This document shows positions 16,432 to 26,015 of a stretch of DNA of 64,000 bases, one piece after another. The translations under genes and the position numbers were made by a program. Below the pieces are notes generated by a model. That model did not search any database, was not told where the DNA came from, and saw nothing but the letters and a program-made list of their open reading frames with translations. The stretch's first letter is position 1, and every line of letters starts with the position of its first letter. The stretch is from Massilia pinisoli (GTDB lineage: Bacteria > Pseudomonadota > Gammaproteobacteria > Burkholderiales > Burkholderiaceae_D): NCBI RefSeq assembly GCF_024753285.1, contig NZ_JANUGW010000002.1, forward strand, positions 372,001 to 436,000, written 5' to 3'.

Positions 16432-18954
16432 ATGAAGCTGAAACCGCTCCGTATCGCCATCCTCGTGTTTTGTGCGACGCTCGCCGTGCTCCCCGCGGCG
16501 CACGCGGTGGAGGTCACGGAAGCCGCGCGTTCCGGCCCGGGTTCGTTGAACCTGGTCGGCGGCGCCGGCGTCGCCACGGTCGCGGTCGATGCGCATGACG
16601 ACCCGCTCGTCGCCGTCGCCGCCCGCTTGTTCGCCGACGACGTCGAACGCGTGACGGGCAAGCGTCCCGCCATCGGTGCGCAGGCCGTGCGCGGGCGCCC
16701 GCTGGTCGTCGTCGGCACCCTGGGGCACAACGCGCTGATCGACGAACTGGCCGCCAGGGGCGCGCTGAAGGACCTGGACAAGGTCCGCGGCCGCTGGGAG
16801 GCGACGGTGGCGCAGATGGTCGAGCGACCGTTCCCCGGCGTGGAGCGCGCCTTCGTCATCGTAGGCAGCGATCGCCGCGGCGCCGCCTATGGCCTCATGC
16901 AGTTGTCGGAGCAGGTCGGGGTGTCGCCGTGGTACTGGTGGGCCGACGCGCCCGTCCGGCGCAGGACAGCGCTGACGATTCGTTCGGCCACGCCCGAGGT
17001 CACGGCGCCGGAAGTGAGGTACCGCGGCATCTTCGTCAACGACGAGGACTGGGGCATGCACGCCTGGGCCAAACAGACGTTCGAGCCGGAGGCCGGCGGG
17101 ATCGGCCCGAAGACCTACGAGAAGCTCTTCGAACTCATGTTGCGCCTGCGCCTGAACACGATCTGGCCCGCCATGCATGAAGTCAGCCGGGAATTCCATG
17201 CCGTGCGCGAGAACGTCGTGCTGGCCGACAAATACGGCATCGTGGCCGGCGCATCGCATTGCGAGCCCATGTTGTACAACAACGTGAAGTGGAACCAGAA
17301 AGAGCGCGGGCCCTGGAATTACCTCACCAACCGCGACACGATCTACAAGACCTGGGAAGAGCAGGCCACCACGCGCGGCGGGATGGAGGCCATGTGGACG
17401 CTGGGCATCCGCGGCATCCACGACCAGGGCATGCAGACGCCGCCCGGCGACATGCCGGGCAAGCTCAAACTGATGGGGGAAGTGATCCAGGACCAGCGCA
17501 GCCTGATCCAACAGCACGTGACGACGAAGTGGGGCCCCGTCGCCCAGGTCTTCGTACCCTACAAGGAAGTGCTGCCGATTTACGATGCCGGCCTCGCGCT
17601 GCCGGACGACGTGACGCTCATGTGGACGGACGATAATTTCGGCTACCTCCGGCGCCTGAGTTCGCCCGACGAGCGCAAGCGCGCGGGCGGCGCCGGCGTG
17701 TACTGGCACCTCTCGTACTACGGCCAGCCGCACTCCTACCTGTGGATCAACACGACCGCGCCCGCGTTGATGTGGGAAGAGCTGCACAAGGCGTGGGAGA
17801 ACGACGCGCGCACGATGTGGATGCTCAATGTCGGCGACCTGAAGCCGATGGAAATCGGCGTCGACTATTTCGCCCGCTTCGCGTGGAACCCCACGGCGTT
17901 CGGGCCCGATTCCCAGCCCGCGTTCCTGCGGTCGTTCGCGGCCGAGCATGTCGGCGGCGCGCTGGCGCCGGCCGTCGCCGATCTGCTGACCGAGTTTTAC
18001 CGCCTTGGCACGATCCGCAAGCCCGAGCTGATGACGCGCGCGTGGGCGCTGGCGCTGCCGCCGGACGAGGCCGCCGAGCTGGGCCGCAGCTACGCACATC
18101 TGCTGGAGCGGGAGGCAGCGCTGGCCGCCGCGATCCCGGCCGGGAAGCGCGATGCCTACACCGAAATGATCGGCTTCCCCGCGCGCGTGCTCGGCGCCAC
18201 CGGCTTGGTCTTCATGGCCGACCGCGCCGCCCAGCTCGGCGACGATCCCGCCGCGCAGGCCGCGGAGATCGCGCGCCGGCGCGCATTCCTCGAGCGGGAG
18301 GTCGATGCGTACAACTATACGGTGGCGGGCGGCAAGTGGAAAGGCATGATGCCCGGCCTCGTCACGGCGGCCAACCTGATGGCGTGGAACAGCCAGGTGC
18401 GCTGGCCCTGGGGCGAGCCGGCGGGCGGCTCGGCGTCCAAGGTCACGCCCGTCGACGCGGGACGCGCATGGCGCCCGGCCGCCGAGGCCGACAACCGGTC
18501 CGGCACTGCCGCCGCGCGCTGGACACCGGTCGCGGGGCTCGGCCAGTCGGGCCGCGCCGTCGCGCTGAAGCCGGCGGGCCTCGACGCGTCCTGGTCTCTT
18601 ACCGACGACAAGGCGCCATCGCTCGACTTCCACTTCGAGACAGGCGCACAGGGCGCCGGAGGGGAATTGCTCATCGACTTCATGCCAACCTTCCGCATCT
18701 ACCCGGGCAGGAAGCTGCGCGTCAGCGTCGTCGTGGATGGCGCCGACCCGATCGCCGTCGACGTGCCCGGTGCGAGCGGCCAGGAGGACGAGTCCGGCGC
18801 CATCCGCAAGGAAGGCGTGCAGAATAATGCGGTGCGCGCGCGGGTGCCCATGCCGGCGCTCGCCGCGGGCAAACACGTGGTGACGATCCGCGCCGTCGAC
18901 CCCGGCGTCGTCATCGACCGGGTCGCGTTGCCGGGGCGGCAGGGCGTCATATGA
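16432..18954 (+). CDS. GH115 xylan alpha-1,2-glucuronidase
   Basis: This 840-residue secreted enzyme should remove (4-O-methyl)glucuronic acid branches from xylan. The signal peptide MKLKPLRIAILVFCATLAVLPAAHA supports the ATG at 16432; the open frame extends 28 codons further upstream but without a signal. GH115 landmarks include an N-terminal domain (about 30-200), then RGIFVNDEDWGMHAWA, LRLRLNTIWPAMHE, ASHCEPMLYNNVKWN, WTLGIRGIHDQGMQ, LMWTDDNFGYLRR and a C-terminal beta domain ending AVDPGVVIDRVAL. The length agrees with the family. It is divergent from the sugar porter with xyl-box-like sites between them, so both are probably induced by xylan breakdown products. Confidence 0.93.
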   Translation: MKLKPLRIAILVFCATLAVLPAAHAVEVTEAARSGPGSLNLVGGAGVATVAVDAHDDPLVAVAARLFADDVERVTGKRPAIGAQAVRGRPLVVVGTLGHNALIDELAARGALKDLDKVRGRWEATVAQMVERPFPGVERAFVIVGSDRRGAAYGLMQLSEQVGVSPWYWWADAPVRRRTALTIRSATPEVTAPEVRYRGIFVNDEDWGMHAWAKQTFEPEAGGIGPKTYEKLFELMLRLRLNTIWPAMHEVSREFHAVRENVVLADKYGIVAGASHCEPMLYNNVKWNQKERGPWNYLTNRDTIYKTWEEQATTRGGMEAMWTLGIRGIHDQGMQTPPGDMPGKLKLMGEVIQDQRSLIQQHVTTKWGPVAQVFVPYKEVLPIYDAGLALPDDVTLMWTDDNFGYLRRLSSPDERKRAGGAGVYWHLSYYGQPHSYLWINTTAPALMWEELHKAWENDARTMWMLNVGDLKPMEIGVDYFARFAWNPTAFGPDSQPAFLRSFAAEHVGGALAPAVADLLTEFYRLGTIRKPELMTRAWALALPPDEAAELGRSYAHLLEREAALAAAIPAGKRDAYTEMIGFPARVLGATGLVFMADRAAQLGDDPAAQAAEIARRRAFLEREVDAYNYTVAGGKWKGMMPGLVTAANLMAWNSQVRWPWGEPAGGSASKVTPVDAGRAWRPAAEADNRSGTAAARWTPVAGLGQSGRAVALKPAGLDASWSLTDDKAPSLDFHFETGAQGAGGELLIDFMPTFRIYPGRKLRVSVVVDGADPIAVDVPGASGQEDESGAIRKEGVQNNAVRARVPMPALAAGKHVVTIRAVDPGVVIDRVALPGRQGVI

Positions 18955-19039
18955 TGTTGTTTATATGTGGAAATAATAGTTCTACAATGAAACTAATGGT
19001 GGCGCGGTGCTAAGATGAAGCCTGCTTTTTCGCGCGACC

Positions 19040-20638
19040 ATGCAAATCTTTAACTTCATTCTCCTCGCCGGTGCCGTCACCGCGCTGCTGCTGGCGGCCG
19101 TGGCGTGGCAGCGCCGTCACGCGCCCGGTGCGCCGGCGCTGCTGGCGATGCAGTTGTGCGCGGCGTGGTGGCTGACGTGCTATGCGCTGCCGTTCACGCA
19201 ATTCGTGCCGCACGACGGCCTGTTCCTGCGCATGCGCGTCATCTTCCCCGGCGTCGTCGCCATCGCGCCGATCACCTTGCTGTTCGTGCTGAGTTATGCG
19301 CGCGGGACGAACGCGTTCCGCCCGTCGCGGTTGCTCGCCCTCGGGCTCGTGCCGACCGTCGTGCTGGCGGTCGCGCTGTCGCCGCTGCACGACCTGTGCT
19401 TCGGCAGCTGGCGCGGCGTGTCCACGGACAGCATTTTCCACATGGGACCGTTGTTCTGGGTGCATTCGCTGTACAGCTACGCGCTGATCGCGAAATCCGT
19501 TCTCGCGCTGCTCGCCGCCTACGAACACGGCACGACGCAGGTCCGGCGCCAGACGCGCATCCTGCTGGGCGCGCTGATCGTTCCCATCGTCTGCAACGTG
19601 ACGTTCATTGCGGGCGTGTCGCCGCCGGACATCGATCCCACGCCGCTGGGCCTCGTCGCCAGCGGCATCCTCATCGCGCTGGCGATCTTCCGGCGCGGCC
19701 TGTTCGACCTCGTCTCCGTGGCGCGCGAAAAGATCAGCGAGGCGATCACGGACGGCTTCATCGTCGTCGACGCGCAGCGGCACATCGTCGAAAGCAATGC
19801 GGCGATCTGGCGCATCTTCGACATCGACCCGCCCGCGCAACCGGGCGAATTGCTCGGGGAGCGGATGGCGGAACTCGATGCGCACGTCGCCGGCGAAGGC
19901 TATGTCCCGACGACGGCGGAATTCGTGCATGGCGCCGGCAGGCATCTCGAACTGCGCACGTTCGCCATCTGCGCCGACGACGGCACGATACTGGGCTATG
20001 TGCTGATCGTGCGCGACGTGACCGATGCGCGCACGACGTCGTTCGCACTGGAACAGGCGAACAGGCAGCTGCGCGCGCAGCTGGACACCATCCGCTCGAT
20101 GCAGGCGCAGTTGCAGGAGCAGGTCATCCGCGATCCTCTGACGGGCCTGTACAACCGCCTCTACCTGGCGGACGCGCTCGCGCGCGAACTGACATGGGCA
20201 GGCAGGACGGGCAAGTCGTTCGCCGTCGTGATGATCGACATCGACCACTTCAAGTCCGTCAACGATGACCACGGCCATGCGCTCGGCGACACGATGCTGC
20301 GCGCGCTGGGCAGCCTGCTGCGGCAGCAGGTCCGGCCGACGGATTCCCCGTGCCGTTACGGCGGCGAGGAATTCGTCATCGTCATGCGCGACGTCACGCT
20401 CGACCAGGCCGTCGAACGCATCGATGACTTGCGCCGCGCGTTCGCCGACCTGCGCTTCGCGTCGAGCGGCACGGAGATCGGCCGCACGTTCTCGGCGGGT
20501 GTCGCGCTGTATCCCGTGCACGGCAACGACGACGCGACGTTGCTCGCGGCGGCCGACGCGGCGCTGTATGCCGCCAAGGCCGCCGGCAGGAACCGGGTGT
20601 GCCGGGCGGCGGTTCCGGCGCCTGCATCGATCGCCTGA
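19040..20638 (+). CDS. Membrane diguanylate cyclase, 7TM-PAS-GGDEF
   Basis: This 532-residue protein should make c-di-GMP at the inner membrane. Residues about 1-220 hold seven hydrophobic segments resembling the histidine-kinase N-terminal 7TM sensor. A PAS domain follows (about 235-340), then a short coiled coil (QANRQLRAQLDTIRSMQAQL) and the GGDEF domain (about 365-525). The active site reads RYGGEEF and is intact. An RPTD inhibitory site lies five residues before it, as in product-inhibited cyclases. The protein ends shortly after AAKAAGRNRVC. It converges on the PEP-CTERM gene 30 bases away with a small hairpin between. Signal and targets are unknown. Confidence 0.92.
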   Translation: MQIFNFILLAGAVTALLLAAVAWQRRHAPGAPALLAMQLCAAWWLTCYALPFTQFVPHDGLFLRMRVIFPGVVAIAPITLLFVLSYARGTNAFRPSRLLALGLVPTVVLAVALSPLHDLCFGSWRGVSTDSIFHMGPLFWVHSLYSYALIAKSVLALLAAYEHGTTQVRRQTRILLGALIVPIVCNVTFIAGVSPPDIDPTPLGLVASGILIALAIFRRGLFDLVSVAREKISEAITDGFIVVDAQRHIVESNAAIWRIFDIDPPAQPGELLGERMAELDAHVAGEGYVPTTAEFVHGAGRHLELRTFAICADDGTILGYVLIVRDVTDARTTSFALEQANRQLRAQLDTIRSMQAQLQEQVIRDPLTGLYNRLYLADALARELTWAGRTGKSFAVVMIDIDHFKSVNDDHGHALGDTMLRALGSLLRQQVRPTDSPCRYGGEEFVIVMRDVTLDQAVERIDDLRRAFADLRFASSGTEIGRTFSAGVALYPVHGNDDATLLAAADAALYAAKAAGRNRVCRAAVPAPASIA

Positions 20639-20646
20639 CGCCGTCG

Positions 20647-20661
20647 GCCCGGTCGCCGGGC
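20647..20661. terminator. Small hairpin between convergent genes
   Basis: GCCCGG-TCG-CCGGGC forms a 6-bp stem with a 3-base loop in the 30-base gap between the diguanylate cyclase and the first PEP-CTERM gene. There is no T-run, so termination is plausible but weakly supported. Confidence 0.35.
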
Positions 20662-20668
20662 TGCAGGA

Positions 20669-21268
20669 TCAGCGCCGGCGTGCCGCAGGTGCGCGCCACG
20701 CCAGCAGCGCCAGCATGGCCGCCAGCACCAATGCCGCCGTCGACGGCTCGGGAACCGTCACGCTGCCGAGTTGGCCGGCCGGTGCGCTCACGAGGACCTG
20801 CTTGCCGGCGGGCGCGTCCGGCTGCAGGAACAAGTCACCAAGGTCGCCGTCCGCGCCCAGGTAGCGCACCATGTCGAACAGCGCCCAGCCGAACGTGGTG
20901 CCCGTGTCGCCGGGCGCCATCGTGAAGGTGACGTCGAAACCGAACTTGCCCCCGAGCTGGATGCCCTGGACCAGATCGCCGCCACCGGCCGCATTGCTGA
21001 ACGTGAACAGGCCCGACGTGCCGCTGGTGACGGCGCCCGTCAGGTCCGGCGCGCCGGCGAGTGCGCCGCTCAGGTTCCACACGGTGGCGGTGGCGGCGGG
21101 CGCGCCGTCCAGCGCCATGAAATACAGGTCGAGGAAGGCGGGGCCCGTGCCCAGCGACGCCGTGTCGATGTCGACGTGGTAGATCGGCATGGCGGCCGCC
21201 TGCGCGCAGGCGCCGACCATGGCGGCTGCGACGGCCAGCCGGGCAAGGGTGTACTTGAAGTTGAGCAT
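20669..21268 (-). CDS. Short PEP-CTERM protein, cassette copy 1
   Basis: This 199-residue protein has an N-terminal signal peptide (MLNFKYTLARLAVAAAMVGACAQAAA), a beta-rich middle of unknown function (IYHVDIDTASLGTGPAFLDLYF, TVWNLSGAL, then GDLVQGIQLGGKF) and a C-terminal PEP-CTERM sorting signal: VPEPST, a hydrophobic stretch and a basic tail RAPAARRR. Such proteins are processed by an exosortase, which is not in this window, and usually end up at the surface or in exopolysaccharide. It begins 11 bases after the stop of the giant upstream gene, behind AAAGGA, so the two are almost certainly co-translated. A paralogue with the same arrangement lies at 25390-26004. Confidence 0.9.
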   Translation of the reverse strand: MLNFKYTLARLAVAAAMVGACAQAAAMPIYHVDIDTASLGTGPAFLDLYFMALDGAPAATATVWNLSGALAGAPDLTGAVTSGTSGLFTFSNAAGGGDLVQGIQLGGKFGFDVTFTMAPGDTGTTFGWALFDMVRYLGADGDLGDLFLQPDAPAGKQVLVSAPAGQLGSVTVPEPSTAALVLAAMLALLAWRAPAARRR

Positions 21269-21279
21269 GATGATGTCCT

Positions 21280-24200
21280 TTACTTGACGCTGAAGAGCAG
21301 GGGCGCGTAGCCGATGCCCGTCTTGGATGGATTGGAGAACGTGGTCGTCAGCGTGACGCTCTGTCCCGGCGCGAGCGCGGAGGGCAGGGCGATGTACGGC
21401 ACGCCGTTCTGCAGGCCGGTCGCGTTGTCGAGCGTGACGCCGGCCGTCAGGCTCTGCAGGCGCAACCGCAGGGGCGCGTCCAGGGTCTGGCCGCCGGCGT
21501 TCGTGATGGTCACGGTGCCCGTGTACTTGCCGGTGAAGCGGTTCACCGTCAGGCCGGAGCGGGTGATCGTGGCGTCCGCCGTGACGTCGACGGACTTATC
21601 GATGGTCGCGGTCAATGCATGCGGCTGCTCCTTGTTGCCGGCCCAGTCGGTGCTCCAGTAGCTCACCGTATGCGTGCCGCTGGTGGTCAGCGTGGCCGTG
21701 GTGCCCGTCTGCTGGGCGCCGCCGTCGACCGTGTAATAGGTCGCCGCGACGCCGGAGCCGCCCTGGTTGTCCGTCGCACTGAAGGTGACCGTCGCATCTG
21801 TGGTGACGGTGCCTTGCGGCGCGGCGGCCGTGGTGGTCGGAGCGGTGACGTCGGCGCCGTGCAGCGAGCCGTGCAAGCGCACCTCGTTCATGTTGCCGTA
21901 CCACGCGTTCGGGTTGTAGATGCGAATATAGCGGTAGGGAACCAGGCTCGCGACGGGCAGCATCTGCCAATCCATCGTCGATTTCGCCGCCGGGGTCAAG
22001 GTGGTCCAGGTGGCGTTGTCGTTCGAGCCCTGGAACACGGTGCCGTTGATGCGGCCGTAGTACCCGTCCTGCCGCGAGATGACTTCGGTGCTCGTGAGGG
22101 TCACCTGGTTGCCGTCCTTGAAGTCGAAGACCACCCAGGCACCCGAGCCGTTGCCGCCGGCGCCGTTACGGAAATCCGAACCCGTGGCCAGGTTCGCATC
22201 GAACAGGGCGTTCACGTTCTGCAAGGTCGTGGCCGCGGAGCGGTTCGTCGTCGAGTCGATCAGGGTCGCGATGGTCGGGACGTTCTGGATGACGTCACTC
22301 TCGTGGGCGATGACCAGGGACGTCGAATCGGTGGGGAACAGGACGGGTTCGGCGACTTTTCCGTCAGCGGTCTTGTAGTTGAGGAGGAGCTTCACCGGGC
22401 CCGGCGTCGTGGTGGCCTTGACGACCGCTGTTGCCGTCCAGTTCAGGTTGTCCGAGGTGGTGACCGTCGCGGGCTCGCCCTGGATCGTGGCGCCCACGTT
22501 GTTGATCCGCTCGGACGACTGGAACGACACCTTGATCGTGTTACCGGGCACGACCCTGCCCCTCAGCGCCTGGTCGGAACTCAGCGACACGCTCGTCAGC
22601 TTGTTGACCGTTTCGTAGCGGGTGCCGAAGATCCGGAATTCGCCGAGCTCGAGGATGTTGTACGACCACAGCAGATCGATCATCGAGATCTTGAAGAAGC
22701 GATAGCGCTGGGTACGCAGGTCGTCCTGCACGTTCAGCGTCTGCACGCCCTCGATGCCGAGTGTCTCGTCGGGCGTGATCCGCGTCCAGTTCTCGTTGTC
22801 GTTGGAGGCGAAGATGGTCACACCGCCCACGCGTTCCGGGAAGCTGGTGCGCGGCTGGATCTGGAACGACGTCGCCGCGACCTTGAAGCTCGGCCCGAAA
22901 TCCAGCGTGAACGTGCGGTTGTTGTCCTGCGCGATCGTGTACGCGATGAAGCTGTCCGTATTGTTGTCGACCCCGTTGGCGGCCCAGTCGCCGAAGTTCG
23001 TCACCAGGTTCGTCTTGAAGAACAAGTTTGTGTAGTTCATGCTGCCGTCCTTCAGCAGCGGGGTCAGTTCCTGCAGTCCGGAGACCGCGGTGCGCAATGC
23101 CGCCAGCTTCTGGAAGTACGCATCGTCGGTGCTTGACCCGATCGTGGCCTGCATGTCCGCATAGGCGCTGTCATAGGCCGCCTTGGTCGATGTGACGTAC
23201 AGCGTGTCCGGATTGACGGGCGCCGTCACGGTCGCCACCACCGACTGCCGGTCCGGGCCCACGACGACGGTGACACGCTTGGTGCTCACCGTGGTGCCGT
23301 CCGAGGCTTCGGCGGTGAACGTGTAGGTGCCGGCCTGCGTCGGCGTCCACGAGAATGCGCCGGTGCTGGTGTCGAACGTGGCGCCGGGCGGCAGGTTGTC
23401 CATGTTGTAGGTCACCACGTCGCCCGCTGCCGGGTCGGTGGCCGACAGGTCGAGCGTCACCGGGATGGTGGCGCCGGCATACGTGTACGCCGTCGTGTCG
23501 CTGTTGCCGGACTTGAAGACCGGTGGGCTCAGCAAGGTGCTGGACTTGACGTTGATGTGGTCGATGTCGACCGTCGTACCGGGGCCGGTGATCTTGAGCT
23601 GCAGGAAATCGCCCAGGTTGATCGGCACCACGAAGTAACGCCACTGGCCGCGCGTATCCGGCAGCGCGACCGGATTGCCGTCGACGTCCATCATGGCCTG
23701 GCCATTCGTGCGGATTCGGAAGCCGATGCTCGGGACGGCGGCCCCGTTGTAGCTGTACACGGCGATGCGGGTGCCTTCCGGCGTGGCCGTGGTTCTCACG
23801 AAGCCGGTCGTGCCTTCGGTCTGCGCGACCGCGTTGGTGTCGTACGCCGTGAACCGGTCTTCCACCTCCCGGTACGGATCGACGATCGGGATGCCCAGGT
23901 ATGTGCTGCCCTCGGCCTCGGCGGCCTTGGGGATGCCGAGCCAGAAATCGCCGCCGCCGTCGGCGCCGTCCCAGTTGTAGGCCTTGCGCTTGGCATAGAT
24001 CGTCGTGTAGTTCGGGGCGAGGTGCTCGACGTCGAGGCCGCGCACGTATTTGTAGTAATAGAAGGCTTCCCAGGAGTTCTGGGTCAGCCGGCCGCGATAC
24101 GACCACGACACATTGGTGTACATCGCGCGGATGCTGCCGTCCGGATTGACGCTCATGGCGACGGGCACCCACGGGATGTCGTAGCCGACCATCCATTTGC

Positions 24201-25296
24201 CGAACAGCTCGTGGACGGCCAGCAGGCGGTCGTCCATGAATTCGTACGGGCCCACGGCGTTCGACTCGGTCGACGGCGTGCCCGTCACCGGATCGACCTT
24301 GGTGCCTTGCGCCATCATGAGGCGCGAGAGGATCTCCGCGTTGGTGAGGTCGCCGGCGCCGTGGGCCTGGTCGCGGCCCATTTCCACGTGCTGGATCTGC
24401 GGCGGAATCTCTTCGCCGGTGGCGTCGTTCCGCGTCACCGTCCGGAACAATTGCTTGATCGATCCGGTCCACGCTGGGTCGGGCGCATCCTTGTTGACCA
24501 TGAACCACTCGACGGCCTGGTTGTACCCGTCCCGGTCGCCCATGAAGATGGAACCGGACATCTTGGCGATGGTCGTGTACAGATGCTGGTTCATGAACCG
24601 GCAGTTGCAGTTGTCGAAGGTCTGGATCACCGGGGTGACCAGGTTGGTCGAGAACTTTTGCGTGTCGTCGTCCGTCCACGCGAGCGCCGGATCCTGGCTG
24701 CTGGTGTAGCGAAGGATTTCCGCCGCGCCCGTCATCCGCTGCAGGGGGATGCCGGTATGGATGTGCGAGTCGGTGTAGTACACGTACTTGGACGGGTCCA
24801 TCTGCTCGTACAGGCGGATGATCCGCATCGCGTTGGCGCGATAGACCGAATCGCCGGTCAGGTAGTACAGGATCGCCTGCGTGTAGGCGGTCAGCGCGTC
24901 GGCGATGAAGATGCCCTCGGCGCCCTGCGAGTCCAGCCCGTAGATCCGGGGTTTCGTCGGGTCCGACCCGCTGACGTTCGAGATGCCCGGCGTGCGCGAC
25001 GCCTTGCCCGACTTGAGCATCATGTTGAAATGCGTATTCCAGGGCTCTTTCTTCGCCAGGACCTCGGCCCGCATGTTCTCGAGCATGTCCTTGGTGAATC
25101 CGACACCCGGGTGCTTGAATCCGTTGGCGTCGACGGACTCGCGGATGACCGGCTGGTAGCTGGTCACCATCGTGTCGATCGGGTCCGCCGCCATCGCGAC
25201 CTGGCCCGGGAACGGTACCAGCGTCGTTGCGATGCCGACTGAAAATGCCATGCAGACGATGCGCCTCAACGCATGGTCCAACTTGATTGTTCTCAT
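21280..25296 (-). CDS. Giant secreted alginate-lyase-like protein with discoidin and Ig modules, copy 1
   Basis: The protein has 1338 residues. A signal peptide ends near residue 36 (GQVAMA before ADPIDT). About 40-440 is an alpha-helical toroid resembling the alginate-lyase superfamily, with MNQHLYTTIAKM and HVEMGRDQAHGAGDL as conserved-looking polar clusters. About 450-590 resembles a carbohydrate-binding beta-sandwich. About 600-680 is a cadherin/He_PIG-like Ig repeat (ATFDTSTGAFSWTPTQAGTYTFTA). Two F5/8-type C (discoidin) modules lie near 750-885 and 985-1125, with an Ig-like domain between. An OmpL47-like repeat (TYYTVDGGAQQT) and a terminal beta domain ending LLFSVK follow. No transmembrane anchor or sorting signal is present. 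The target polymer is unknown; a polysaccharide lyase or binding role is inferred from fold similarity only. The partner PEP-CTERM gene follows directly. Confidence 0.85.
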   Translation of the reverse strand: MRTIKLDHALRRIVCMAFSVGIATTLVPFPGQVAMAADPIDTMVTSYQPVIRESVDANGFKHPGVGFTKDMLENMRAEVLAKKEPWNTHFNMMLKSGKASRTPGISNVSGSDPTKPRIYGLDSQGAEGIFIADALTAYTQAILYYLTGDSVYRANAMRIIRLYEQMDPSKYVYYTDSHIHTGIPLQRMTGAAEILRYTSSQDPALAWTDDDTQKFSTNLVTPVIQTFDNCNCRFMNQHLYTTIAKMSGSIFMGDRDGYNQAVEWFMVNKDAPDPAWTGSIKQLFRTVTRNDATGEEIPPQIQHVEMGRDQAHGAGDLTNAEILSRLMMAQGTKVDPVTGTPSTESNAVGPYEFMDDRLLAVHELFGKWMVGYDIPWVPVAMSVNPDGSIRAMYTNVSWSYRGRLTQNSWEAFYYYKYVRGLDVEHLAPNYTTIYAKRKAYNWDGADGGGDFWLGIPKAAEAEGSTYLGIPIVDPYREVEDRFTAYDTNAVAQTEGTTGFVRTTATPEGTRIAVYSYNGAAVPSIGFRIRTNGQAMMDVDGNPVALPDTRGQWRYFVVPINLGDFLQLKITGPGTTVDIDHINVKSSTLLSPPVFKSGNSDTTAYTYAGATIPVTLDLSATDPAAGDVVTYNMDNLPPGATFDTSTGAFSWTPTQAGTYTFTAEASDGTTVSTKRVTVVVGPDRQSVVATVTAPVNPDTLYVTSTKAAYDSAYADMQATIGSSTDDAYFQKLAALRTAVSGLQELTPLLKDGSMNYTNLFFKTNLVTNFGDWAANGVDNNTDSFIAYTIAQDNNRTFTLDFGPSFKVAATSFQIQPRTSFPERVGGVTIFASNDNENWTRITPDETLGIEGVQTLNVQDDLRTQRYRFFKISMIDLLWSYNILELGEFRIFGTRYETVNKLTSVSLSSDQALRGRVVPGNTIKVSFQSSERINNVGATIQGEPATVTTSDNLNWTATAVVKATTTPGPVKLLLNYKTADGKVAEPVLFPTDSTSLVIAHESDVIQNVPTIATLIDSTTNRSAATTLQNVNALFDANLATGSDFRNGAGGNGSGAWVVFDFKDGNQVTLTSTEVISRQDGYYGRINGTVFQGSNDNATWTTLTPAAKSTMDWQMLPVASLVPYRYIRIYNPNAWYGNMNEVRLHGSLHGADVTAPTTTAAAPQGTVTTDATVTFSATDNQGGSGVAATYYTVDGGAQQTGTTATLTTSGTHTVSYWSTDWAGNKEQPHALTATIDKSVDVTADATITRSGLTVNRFTGKYTGTVTITNAGGQTLDAPLRLRLQSLTAGVTLDNATGLQNGVPYIALPSALAPGQSVTLTTTFSNPSKTGIGYAPLLFSVK

Positions 25297-25327
25297 GTCT
25301 GTCCCCCCATTGTTAACCTCTTGAAAG

Positions 25328-25359
25328 AACCCCGAAAGCCGGGCACCGGCTTCCGGGTT
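25328..25359 (-). terminator. Terminator between the two cassettes
   Basis: On the minus strand, AACCCGGAAGCCGG and CCGGCTTTCGGGGTT form a long, slightly imperfect stem around a 3-base loop, followed by CTTTC. It lies downstream of the copy 2 PEP-CTERM gene and about 30 bases before the copy 1 giant gene. This leaves little room for a separate promoter for copy 1. Confidence 0.65.
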
Positions 25360-25389
25360 TTCATCACGAATTGAAAGCGTCAGGACGGA

Positions 25390-26004
25390 TCACAGCCGGC
25401 GCGCTCCTCGCCGGCGCAACGCGGCCAGCGCCAGCACGGCGGCCAGCATCAGCGATGCCGTCGACGGTTCCGGGACCGCCGTCACTTTGCCCAGCTGGCT
25501 CGCGGGCGCCGCGACGAGGACCTGTTCGCCGGCGGGCGCGTTCGGCTGCAGGAACAAGTCACCAAGGTCGCCGTCCGCGCCCAGGTAGCGCACCATGTCG
25601 AACAGCGCCCAGCCGAACGTGGTGCCCGTGTCGCCCGGCGCCATCGTGAAGGCGACGTCGAAACTGAACTTGCCCCCGAGCTGGATGCCCTGGACCAGAT
25701 CGCCGCCTCCTGACGCGTTGGTGAACGTGAACTGGCCCGGCGTGCCGCCTGTGACGGCGCCGGTCAGGTCCGGCGCGCCGTCGAGCGCGCCGCTCAGGTT
25801 CCACACGGTGGCGGTGGCGGCGGGTGCACCGGCCAGTCCCAGGAAGTACAGGTCGAGGAACGCGGGGCCCGTGCCCAGCGAGGCGGTGTTGATGTCGACG
25901 TGGTAGTACGGCATCGATATCGGCGTGGCGGCCGCCTGTGCGCAGGCGCCGACCATGGCGGCTGCGATGGCCAGCCGGGCGAGGGAGTGCTTGAAGTTGA
26001 GCAT
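25390..26004 (-). CDS. Short PEP-CTERM protein, cassette copy 2
   Basis: This 204-residue paralogue of the 20669-21268 product has the same signal peptide style (MLNFKHSLARLAIAAAMVGACAQAAA), the same core with GTGPAFLDLYF and GWALFDMVRYLGADGDLG, and a PEP-CTERM end: VPEPST, a hydrophobic stretch and the basic tail RRRGARRL. It differs by a five-residue insertion after the signal (TPISMPYY versus MPIY) and by scattered substitutions in the middle. It starts 11 bases after the stop of the copy 2 giant gene, with AGGA as ribosome site. Surface display by an exosortase encoded elsewhere is the expected fate. The core has no known function. Confidence 0.9.
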   Translation of the reverse strand: MLNFKHSLARLAIAAAMVGACAQAAATPISMPYYHVDINTASLGTGPAFLDLYFLGLAGAPAATATVWNLSGALDGAPDLTGAVTGGTPGQFTFTNASGGGDLVQGIQLGGKFSFDVAFTMAPGDTGTTFGWALFDMVRYLGADGDLGDLFLQPNAPAGEQVLVAAPASQLGKVTAVPEPSTASLMLAAVLALAALRRRGARRL

Positions 26005-26015
26005 GGCGATGTCCT

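Larger units (their letters stand above)
20669..25296 (-). repeat. Tandem two-gene duplication, copy 1
   Basis: This unit (giant gene plus PEP-CTERM gene, 11-base gap) is repeated in the same orientation at 25390-30770. The two units share long near-identical DNA stretches, for example about 20819-20912 against about 25549-25640, and the 3' ends of both giant genes. Confidence 0.9.

Noticed and set aside
23557..25242. 561-codon plus-strand frame inside cassette copy 1
   Set aside because: Antisense shadow of the giant protein gene; a matching shadow exists in copy 2 simply because the DNA is duplicated.
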